Assembly (NCBI GenBank): GCA_002347405.1
Contig: DDXB01000024.1
Location: forward strand, 39,431 to 103,430
Origin: Rhodocyclaceae bacterium UBA2271
Lineage (GTDB): Bacteria > Pseudomonadota > Gammaproteobacteria > Burkholderiales > Rhodocyclaceae
Direction of reading: 5' to 3'
Length of the DNA stretch: 64,000 nucleotides
Part shown: one piece after another, positions 57,741 to 64,000 of the stretch
How the letters are laid out: the number at the start of each line of letters is the position of its first letter
Position numbering within the stretch: the first letter of the stretch is position 1
Program-made: the position numbers and the translations under genes
Notes under the pieces: generated by a model
The model's input: only the letters and a program-made list of their open reading frames with translations
What the model was told of the DNA's origin: nothing
The model's database searches: none

Positions 57741-57764
57741 GATTTTGCCAGCGATTTTGCCAGC
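57741..57764 (+). repeat. 12-bp tandem duplication at carA start
   Basis: GATTTTGCCAGC occurs twice in a row, creating two equivalent TTG start codons in frame. Confidence 0.85.
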
Positions 57765-58914
57765 CCCGTCAGCCTTTTCGCCCGCCCTCCTTGCCCTCGC
57801 TGACGGAAGCATTTTTCGCGGCAAGAGTATCGGGGCGACAGGCGCCAGCGTTGGCGAGGTGGTGTTCAACACCGCCATGACCGGCTACCAGGAAATTCTC
57901 ACCGATCCGTCCTATACCCGGCAGATCGTCACGCTCACCTATCCGCACATCGGCAATACCGGCGTCAATCGCGAAGATTGCGAAGCCGGGCGCATTTACG
58001 CCGCCGGCCTGGTGATCCGCGACCTGCCCCTGCTCGCCTCGAACTTCCGCTCCACCCAGAACCTCTCTGATTATCTTCGTACCGAAAATATTGTCGGCAT
58101 CGCCGACATCGATACCCGCAAGCTCACACGCATCCTGCGCGAAAAGGGTGCGCAGGCAGGCTGCCTTCTGGCTGGTGCCCCCGGCGGCACGCAGGGCGAT
58201 GCCGACGTCGCCCGCGCCATCAAGGCTGCCGGCGCCTTCCCCGGCCTCGCCGGCATGGACCTCGCCAAAGTGGTCAGTGTTGAAAAACCATACGAGTGGA
58301 CGGAAGGCGAGTGGAAGTTGGGCAAGGGTTACATGCCACAGCCGGATCCCCGCTTTCATGTCGTGGCCTACGATTTCGGCGTCAAGCGCAACATCCTGCG
58401 CATGCTGGCCGCACGTGGCTGCCGCATCACCGTGGTGCCGGCTCAGACACCCGCTGCAGAGGTGCTGGCGCGCAAGCCCGATGGCATCTTCCTGTCGAAT
58501 GGCCCGGGCGACCCCGAGCCCTGCGACTACGCGATTGCCGCCATTCGTGAATTGCTCAACAGAAAACTGCCGATCTTCGGCATCTGCCTGGGCCATCAAC
58601 TGATGGGGCTCGCCGCTGGCGGCAAGACCCTCAAGATGAAGTTCGGCCACCACGGCGCCAACCACCCGGTCAAGGACCTTGAATCCGGCCAGGTGATGAT
58701 CACCAGCCAGAACCACGGCTTTGCGGTCGATCCCGGCTCCTTGCCCGACAACGTCAAGGTGACTCATGTGTCGCTGTTCGACGGCAGCCTGCAGGGCCTG
58801 GCCTGGACCGACCGTCCGGCGCTGTGCTTTCAGGGCCACCCCGAAGCGAGCCCCGGGCCGCACGACGTTTCCTACCTCTTTGATCGCTTCATCAAACTGA
58901 TGGAGCAAAAATAA
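57745..58914 (+). CDS. carA: Carbamoyl-phosphate synthase small chain
   Basis: 389 aa. The class I glutaminase subunit: FGICLGHQLMGLAAGG holds the nucleophile Cys, with HPEASPGPHD the catalytic His/Glu. The start is TTG at 57745, seven bases after AGGAG; a 12-bp perfect tandem duplication (GATTTTGCCAGC) makes a second in-frame TTG 12 bases on, so the N-terminus reads MPAILPAP. It is followed by a repeat and carB. Confidence 0.96.
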   Translation: MPAILPAPSAFSPALLALADGSIFRGKSIGATGASVGEVVFNTAMTGYQEILTDPSYTRQIVTLTYPHIGNTGVNREDCEAGRIYAAGLVIRDLPLLASNFRSTQNLSDYLRTENIVGIADIDTRKLTRILREKGAQAGCLLAGAPGGTQGDADVARAIKAAGAFPGLAGMDLAKVVSVEKPYEWTEGEWKLGKGYMPQPDPRFHVVAYDFGVKRNILRMLAARGCRITVVPAQTPAAEVLARKPDGIFLSNGPGDPEPCDYAIAAIRELLNRKLPIFGICLGHQLMGLAAGGKTLKMKFGHHGANHPVKDLESGQVMITSQNHGFAVDPGSLPDNVKVTHVSLFDGSLQGLAWTDRPALCFQGHPEASPGPHDVSYLFDRFIKLMEQK

Positions 58915-58917
58915 TAA

Positions 58918-59019
58918 TGCCCCCCCACGCTCGCAATACCTGCTCGCTGCCCCCCATGAAATCACCCGTAGCGGTGACAGCGGGGCGCATGTCTCCTTGG
59001 GGCGGCCCGGCGGAGACAT
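58918..59019 (+). repeat. Repeat between carA and carB with SD-containing hairpin
   Basis: CCCCCCACGCTCGC, TGCTCGCTGCCCCCC and the terminal hairpin (58989-59019): arms ATGTCTCC/GGAGACAT, 8 bp perfect, loop TTGGGGCGGCCCGGC. The 3' arm contains GGAG, the carB Shine-Dalgarno, seven bases before the ATG at 59023. Confidence 0.88.
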
Positions 59020-59022
59020 CGA

Positions 59023-62000
59023 ATGCCTAAAAGAACCGACATCAACAGCGTCCTCATCATTGGCGCCGGACCGATCATCATCGGCCAGGCCTGCGAGTTC
59101 GACTATTCCGGCGCCCAGGCCTGCAAGGCGCTGCGCGAAGAGGGTTACAAGGTCATCCTGGTCAATTCAAACCCGGCCACGATCATGACCGACCCGGAAA
59201 TGGCCGACGTCACCTACATCGAACCGGTCACCTGGCAGGTGGTCGAAAACATCATCGCCAAGGAACGGCCCGACGTTTTGCTCCCCACCATGGGCGGCCA
59301 GACGGCGCTGAACTGCGCGCTTGATCTGGCCAAGCACGGCGTCCTCGAAAAGTATGGCGTCGAAATGATCGGCGCCACCAAGGAAGCCATCGACATGGCC
59401 GAGGACCGCGAAAAGTTCAAGAAGGCGATGACCAGGATCGGTCTCGGCTCGGCGCGTTCCGGCATCGCCCACAGCATGGAAGAGGCGCAGCAGGTGCAGG
59501 GCGCCATGGGCTTCCCGACCATCATCCGCCCCTCCTTCACCATGGGCGGCTCGGGCGGCGGCATCGCCTACAACCAGGAAGAGTTCGTCGAGATCTGCAA
59601 GCGCGGCCTGGAGGCTTCGCCGACCAAGGAACTGCTGATCGAGGAGTCGCTGCTCGGCTGGAAAGAGTTCGAGATGGAGGTGGTGCGCGACCGCAAGGAC
59701 AACTGCATCATCGTCTGCTCGATCGAGAACCTCGACCCGATGGGCGTGCATACCGGCGACTCGATCACCGTCGCGCCGGCGCAAACGCTCACCGACAAGG
59801 AATACCAGATCATGCGCAACGCCAGCATCGCGGTGCTGCGCGAGATCGGCGTCGACACGGGCGGTTCCAACGTGCAGTTCGCCATCAATCCCGATGACGG
59901 CCGCATGATCGTGATCGAGATGAACCCGCGCGTTTCGCGTTCCTCGGCGCTGGCCTCGAAGGCCACCGGCTTCCCGATCGCCAAGGTGGCGGCGAAACTG
60001 GCGGTCGGCTACACGCTCGACGAACTGAAGAACGACATCACCGGCGGCGCCACGCCCGCCTCGTTCGAACCCGCCATCGACTACGTCGTCACCAAGGTGC
60101 CGCGCTTCGCCTTCGAGAAATTCCCCCAGGCCAATGACCGCCTGACCACGCAGATGAAGTCGGTGGGCGAAGTGATGGCGATCGGCCGCAGTTTTCAGGA
60201 ATCGCTGCAGAAGGCGCTGCGCGGCCTGGAAGTCGGCGTCTATGGCCTCGACGAGATCGAGGCCGACCGCGACGCCATCGACCACGAACTGGCCAGTCCC
60301 GGCGCGCAGCGCATCTGGTACGTCGGCCAGGCATTTCGCAGCGGCTATTCCTTGCGGGACGTTTTCAACCTGACCAGCATCGACCCGTGGTTTCTGGTGC
60401 AGATTGAAGACATCGTCAAAACCGAAGCATGGCTGGCGACGCAGCAACTCGCTGATCTCGATGCCGCGGCGCTGCGCGGTTTGAAACGCAAGGGCTTCTC
60501 CGACCGCAGAATTGGCCACCTGGTCGGCACAAAAGTCGGCGCTGGCGGGACGGCGTCAGCCGACTCGCCGCGTAACATGGGGACGGCGTCTGGCGACATG
60601 GAAACAGCGGTGCGCGAGCGCCGCCACGCGCTGGGCATCCGCCCGGTGTTCAAGCGCGTCGATACCTGCGCCGCCGAATTTTCCACCTCGACCGCCTACA
60701 TGTATTCAACCTACGAGGACGAGTGCGAGTCGCGGCCGACTGACCGGAAAAAAATCATGGTGCTCGGCGGCGGACCGAACCGCATCGGCCAGGGCATCGA
60801 ATTCGACTATTGCTGCGTGCATGCGGCGCTGGCGATGCGCGAAGATGGTTACGAGACCATCATGGTCAACTGCAACCCGGAAACCGTATCGACCGACTAC
60901 GATACCTCCGATCGCCTCTACTTCGAACCGCTGACCCTGGAAGACATTCTCGAGATCGTCCATGTCGAGAAGCCGGTCGGCGTGATCGTGCAGTTCGGCG
61001 GGCAGACGCCGCTCAAGCGCGCACGCGCCCTGGAAGCCAACGGCGTGCCGATCATCGGCACCAGCCCGGACATGATCGACGCCGCCGAAGACCGCGAGCG
61101 CTTCCAGAAGCTGCTCCAGGACCTCCAGCTCAAGCAGCCGCCCAACCGCACCGCGCGCACCGAGGCCGATGCCATCCGGCTCGCCGCCGAAATCGGTTAT
61201 CCGCTGGTGGTGCGCCCCAGCTATGTGCTGGGCGGTCGCGCCATGGAAATCGTGCACGAGCAGAAAGATCTCGAACGCTACATGCGCGAGGCAATCAAGG
61301 TCTCGAACGATTCGCCGGTGCTGCTCGACCGCTTCCTCAACGATGCCACCGAGGTCGATGTCGACGCGCTCTGCGACGGCCAGCAGGTCATCATCGGCGG
61401 CATCATGGAGCACATCGAACAGGCGGGGGTGCATTCGGGCGATTCGGCCTGCTCCCTGCCGCCACATTCGCTGAGTCCGGAAATACAGGACGAATTGCGC
61501 CGCCAGACCGAGCAGATGGCGCGCGGCCTCAACGTCATCGGCCTGATGAACGTACAGTTCGCCATTCAAAAGACACCGGCAGGACAGCAGGACGTTGTGT
61601 ACGTGCTGGAAGTCAATCCGCGCGCCTCGCGCACCGTACCCTTCGTCTCCAAGGCTACCGGCCGGCCTCTGGCCAAGATTGCCGCACGCTGCATGGCCGG
61701 CCGCAGTCTGGCCGAGCAAGGCGTGACGCACGAGGTCGTGCCGCCCTATTTCTCGGTGAAGGAAGCCGTCTTCCCCTTCATCAAGTTTCCGGGCGTCGAC
61801 ACCATCCTCGGCCCGGAAATGAAATCCACCGGTGAAGTGATGGGCGTCGGTCGCAGCTTTGGCGAAGCCTTCGTCAAATCGCAGATCGCCGCCAGCACCA
61901 AGCTGCCCGCCACCGGTCGCGCTCTGATCACCGTCAAACCGGCCGACAAGGCAAAGGCGGTCGAAGTGGCGCGCCTGCTCCACGCATTGGGCTTAACTCT

Positions 62001-62313
62001 GGTGGCGACGCGCGGCACGGCGACCGCCATCCAGGAAGCCGGCATTCCGGTGGCGGCGGTCAACAAGGTCAGCGAAGGCCGTCCGCATATCGTCGACATG
62101 ATCAAGAACAACGAAATCGTCCTGATCGTCAATACCGTCGATGAGTCCCGCGCAGCAATCCAGGATTCGCGCTCGATCCGCACCTCGGCACTGTCACAGA
62201 AAGTGACGCTGTTTACAACGGTCGAAGGTGGACATGCCGCGTGCATTGGCATGCGCCATTCCGGCCTGGAAACCTATTCAATCCAGCAGTTGCATGCTGA
62301 GCTATCCCTATGA
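59023..62313 (+). CDS. carB: Carbamoyl-phosphate synthase large chain
   Basis: 1096 aa, about 23 longer than E. coli CarB. Two homologous halves, each with an ATP-grasp domain (PSFTMGGSGGGIAYN in the first, PSYVLGGRAMEIVHE in the second), an oligomerisation domain between and a C-terminal allosteric MGS domain (VARLLHALGLTLVATRGTATAIQEAG). The extra residues lie near 503-526 (KVGAGGTASADSPRNMGT) at the end of the oligomerisation domain and include a 24-bp repeat. The stop overlaps greA by four bases. It supplies carbamoyl phosphate for arginine and pyrimidines. Confidence 0.97.
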   Translation: MPKRTDINSVLIIGAGPIIIGQACEFDYSGAQACKALREEGYKVILVNSNPATIMTDPEMADVTYIEPVTWQVVENIIAKERPDVLLPTMGGQTALNCALDLAKHGVLEKYGVEMIGATKEAIDMAEDREKFKKAMTRIGLGSARSGIAHSMEEAQQVQGAMGFPTIIRPSFTMGGSGGGIAYNQEEFVEICKRGLEASPTKELLIEESLLGWKEFEMEVVRDRKDNCIIVCSIENLDPMGVHTGDSITVAPAQTLTDKEYQIMRNASIAVLREIGVDTGGSNVQFAINPDDGRMIVIEMNPRVSRSSALASKATGFPIAKVAAKLAVGYTLDELKNDITGGATPASFEPAIDYVVTKVPRFAFEKFPQANDRLTTQMKSVGEVMAIGRSFQESLQKALRGLEVGVYGLDEIEADRDAIDHELASPGAQRIWYVGQAFRSGYSLRDVFNLTSIDPWFLVQIEDIVKTEAWLATQQLADLDAAALRGLKRKGFSDRRIGHLVGTKVGAGGTASADSPRNMGTASGDMETAVRERRHALGIRPVFKRVDTCAAEFSTSTAYMYSTYEDECESRPTDRKKIMVLGGGPNRIGQGIEFDYCCVHAALAMREDGYETIMVNCNPETVSTDYDTSDRLYFEPLTLEDILEIVHVEKPVGVIVQFGGQTPLKRARALEANGVPIIGTSPDMIDAAEDRERFQKLLQDLQLKQPPNRTARTEADAIRLAAEIGYPLVVRPSYVLGGRAMEIVHEQKDLERYMREAIKVSNDSPVLLDRFLNDATEVDVDALCDGQQVIIGGIMEHIEQAGVHSGDSACSLPPHSLSPEIQDELRRQTEQMARGLNVIGLMNVQFAIQKTPAGQQDVVYVLEVNPRASRTVPFVSKATGRPLAKIAARCMAGRSLAEQGVTHEVVPPYFSVKEAVFPFIKFPGVDTILGPEMKSTGEVMGVGRSFGEAFVKSQIAASTKLPATGRALITVKPADKAKAVEVARLLHALGLTLVATRGTATAIQEAGIPVAAVNKVSEGRPHIVDMIKNNEIVLIVNTVDESRAAIQDSRSIRTSALSQKVTLFTTVEGGHAACIGMRHSGLETYSIQQLHAELSL
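60531..60554 (+). repeat. 24-bp dispersed repeat, copy in carB
   Basis: Exact match to the consensus, encoding KVGAGGTA. It is the left end of a roughly 23-codon insertion; GGGACGGCGTC is repeated at 60547 and 60590. Confidence 0.92.
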
Positions 62314-62786
62314 GCAAGGTACCCATCACGGTGCACGGTGCCGAACTACTCAAAGCCGAACTGCAGCGCCTGAAAACCATCGAGCGCCCCTCGGTAATTG
62401 CCGCGATTGCCGAAGCACGCTCGCACGGCGATCTCTCTGAAAATGCCGAATACGATGCTGCGAAAGAGCGCCAGGGATTTGTCGAGGGCCGCATCCAGGA
62501 AGTCGAAAGCAAGCTCGGCAACGCTCAGATCATCGACCCACGTGCGCTCGATGCCGATGGCCGCGTGGTGTTTGGCGCCACCGTCGACCTGGAAGACATC
62601 GACGGCGAACAGACCGTGACTTACCAGATCGTCGGCGACGACGAGGCCGATCTCAAGCTGGGCAAGATATCGCTCAACTCGCCCGTTGCGCGCTCGCTGA
62701 TCGGCAAATTCTCCGGCGATGTCACCGAAGTGCACACCCCCGGCGGCCGCCGCGAATACGAAATCCTTGATGTACGCTACGAGTAA
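62310..62786 (+). CDS. greA: Transcription elongation factor GreA
   Basis: 158 aa: N-terminal coiled coil with the acidic tip DLSENAEYDAAKERQ and a C-terminal FKBP-like domain (EQTVTYQIVGDDEADLKLGKISLNSPVARSLIGK). It rescues backtracked RNA polymerase. Four-base overlap with carB is consistent with the usual carAB-greA operon. Confidence 0.97.
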   Translation: MSKVPITVHGAELLKAELQRLKTIERPSVIAAIAEARSHGDLSENAEYDAAKERQGFVEGRIQEVESKLGNAQIIDPRALDADGRVVFGATVDLEDIDGEQTVTYQIVGDDEADLKLGKISLNSPVARSLIGKFSGDVTEVHTPGGRREYEILDVRYE

Positions 62787-62788
62787 CT

Positions 62789-62934
62789 GGCCCACCCCTC
62801 CCAACCTCCCCTCACGGGAAGGTGACTGTGGCTCGCTGCGCTCGTCCATTACGGGGAGCATTCTTGTCGGGTGTTGTGCGGATTGCGGCTGGCGCCGCGT
62901 GCCGTCATGCCTTGGGGCGGCCCGGCGGCAAGAC
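62789..62934 (+). repeat. Composite structured repeat, copy 7
   Basis: Fills the gap between greA and hisG. The terminal hairpin has loop 62912-62926 and arms GTCATGCC/GGCAAGAC with one mismatch. Confidence 0.9.
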
Positions 62935-62950
62935 TACATTTTTAATCATA

Positions 62951-63835
62951 ATGACTGAAAACATCACACGCCTGCGCGTCGGCATCCCGAAGGGCAGCCT
63001 GCAGGAAACCACGCAGAATCTGTTCAACCGCGCCGGTTACAACCTGCGCATCTCGGGCCGCTCGTACTATCCGACCGTCGACGACACGGAAATCGAGTGC
63101 ATCCTGATCCGGCCGCAGGAGATGGCCCGCTATGTCGGCCAGGGTGTGCTCGATTGCGCCATTACGGGTCTCGACTGGATTCTCGAAACCGGAGCCGACG
63201 TCGTGGAACTGGCCAATCTGAAAGCGCCCTGGCCCAACTATGGCACCGTCCGCTGGGTGATGGCTTCCAAGGAAGGCTCACCGTTCGGCACGGTCAAAGA
63301 CCTGCAGGGCAAGCGCATCGCCACCGAAGTCGTCGGCATGACGAAACGCTTCCTCGCCGAACATGGCGTCGAAGCCAGCGTCGAGTTTTCCTGGGGCGCC
63401 ACCGAAGTCAAGCCGCCAATTCTGGCTGACGCCATCGTCGATGTCACCGAGACAGGATCGTCACTGCGCGCCAACAATTTGAAGATCATGCACGTCGTGC
63501 TGGAAAGCACGCCGCGTTTCATCGCCAATCGCGACGCCCTTGCCGATACCTGGAAAACCGCCAAGATCGAGCGTCTGCTGATGATGCTGAAGGGCGCGAT
63601 TGCCGCCGCCACGCGGGTGTTGCTGTCGATGAACGTGCCGCGCGATTGCACCGATGCCGTACTGCAGTTGCTGCCGGCACGCGCCACGCCCACCGTATCC
63701 ACCCTCTCCGACCCCGACTGGCTGGAACTCAGCATCGTCGTCGAAGAAAAGTTCGTGCGTGAATTGGTTCCGAGTCTCTACCAGGCCGGCGCACGCGGCA
63801 TCATCGAACTGCCGATCAACAAGATCGTCGAGTAG
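62951..63835 (+). CDS. hisG: ATP phosphoribosyltransferase, long form (HisG with C-terminal regulatory domain)
   Basis: 294 aa. The catalytic two-domain part (LRVGIPKGSLQETTQNLF, DCAITGLDWILETGADVVEL, IVDVTETGSSLRANNLKI) is followed by a regulatory domain (about 215-294, ending ELPINKIVE). This is the long, homohexameric HisG type; many betaproteobacteria use a short HisG with HisZ. It stands alone after greA, separated by a repeat, and no other his biosynthetic gene is nearby. Confidence 0.88.
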   Translation: MTENITRLRVGIPKGSLQETTQNLFNRAGYNLRISGRSYYPTVDDTEIECILIRPQEMARYVGQGVLDCAITGLDWILETGADVVELANLKAPWPNYGTVRWVMASKEGSPFGTVKDLQGKRIATEVVGMTKRFLAEHGVEASVEFSWGATEVKPPILADAIVDVTETGSSLRANNLKIMHVVLESTPRFIANRDALADTWKTAKIERLLMMLKGAIAAATRVLLSMNVPRDCTDAVLQLLPARATPTVSTLSDPDWLELSIVVEEKFVRELVPSLYQAGARGIIELPINKIVE

Positions 63836-63845
63836 GACCCCGAGT

Positions 63846-63975
63846 AAGGCCCGCCCCTCCCGTCCTCCCCTCGCGGGGAGGTGACTGTGGCTCGCTGCGC
63901 TCGTTTGTTACGGGGCGCCCCTATTCAAGTTTGGGTGCGGTTTGCGGCTGGCGCCGCGTGCCGCTTTGCCTTGGC
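63846..63975 (+). repeat. Composite structured repeat, copy 8 (truncated)
   Basis: Begins like the others (CCCCTCGCGGGGAGGTGACTG, then CTCGCTGCGCTCG) but the terminal hairpin is broken: GCTTTGCCTTGG runs into a different CTCTCCCTC stretch at the window edge. Confidence 0.8.
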
Positions 63976-64000
63976 AGCCCTCTCCCTCAATCCCTCTCCC

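Noticed and set aside
57769..59019. Long open frame opposite carA
   Set aside because: Antisense shadow; carA carries all catalytic motifs.
59167..60519. Long open frame opposite carB, first half
   Set aside because: Shadow of carB; His/Asp/Arg-rich composition without recognisable domain.
60706..61983. Long open frame opposite carB, second half
   Set aside because: Shadow of carB, same reasons.

Overview
The window reads as a chromosomal segment of a GC-rich betaproteobacterium, most probably of the Rhodocyclales/Sterolibacterium-like group. This is inferred from gene order (fimV-truA-trpFBA-accD-folC-dedD-cvpA, leuCDB-asd, and ndk-rlmN-pilW-rodZ-ispG-hisS-yfgM-bamB-der), from the 7Fe ferredoxin, and from the style of the intergenic repeats. 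No rRNA, tRNA, CRISPR array, phage or intact insertion sequence was seen.

Left part, 1-31 kb, is almost entirely minus strand and tightly packed. Reading in the direction of transcription it holds: a TRAP transporter (dctPQM) closed by a clear terminator; the ndk-to-der housekeeping block; ferredoxin; aroC; a small DUF465 protein; an MFS permease; an M48 lipoprotein protease; leuC, a tiny entericidin-like lipoprotein, leuD, leuB and asd; then fimV, a membrane protein, truA, trpF, trpB, trpA, accD, folC, dedD and cvpA. Many neighbours overlap by 1-4 bases, so several blocks are probably translationally coupled.

Middle part, 31-50 kb, is mixed: a MltD-like lytic transglycosylase; a YejBEF-type peptide/oligopeptide ABC importer with a glyoxalase-fold gene inside it and no binding protein; a periplasmic rhodanese; a lone TonB-like protein; an ankyrin protein and a SYLF lipoprotein; rmuC; a nitroreductase; a CBS/DUF294 protein next to a membrane PAS-exonuclease fusion; orn; a CAAX-type M48 protease; and rsgA.

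Right part, 50-64 kb: a copper-delivery cluster (PCuAC, SCO, FixH-like protein) divergent from a diheme cytochrome c and a TlpA-like thioredoxin that sit behind a convincing FNR/ANR-type promoter; a chemoreceptor, fur, bamE, dapB, carA, carB, greA and a long-form hisG.

The most unusual content is repetitive. (1) A 24-bp unit, about 15 copies in 64 kb, lies mostly inside genes in either orientation and several reading frames without breaking them (KVGAGETA, SADF or PPAPTF peptides). (2) A structured intergenic family of about 150 bp ends in a hairpin with an almost constant 15-nt loop and stems that differ from copy to copy but stay self-complementary. One copy holds the carB Shine-Dalgarno in its stem and another supplies the folC start codon. 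(3) A palindromic mini-element has inserted into one copy of family 2, leaving an 8-bp target duplication that can be read against an intact neighbour copy. These repeats cluster at 38-64 kb, apart from the 24-bp unit, which is spread everywhere.
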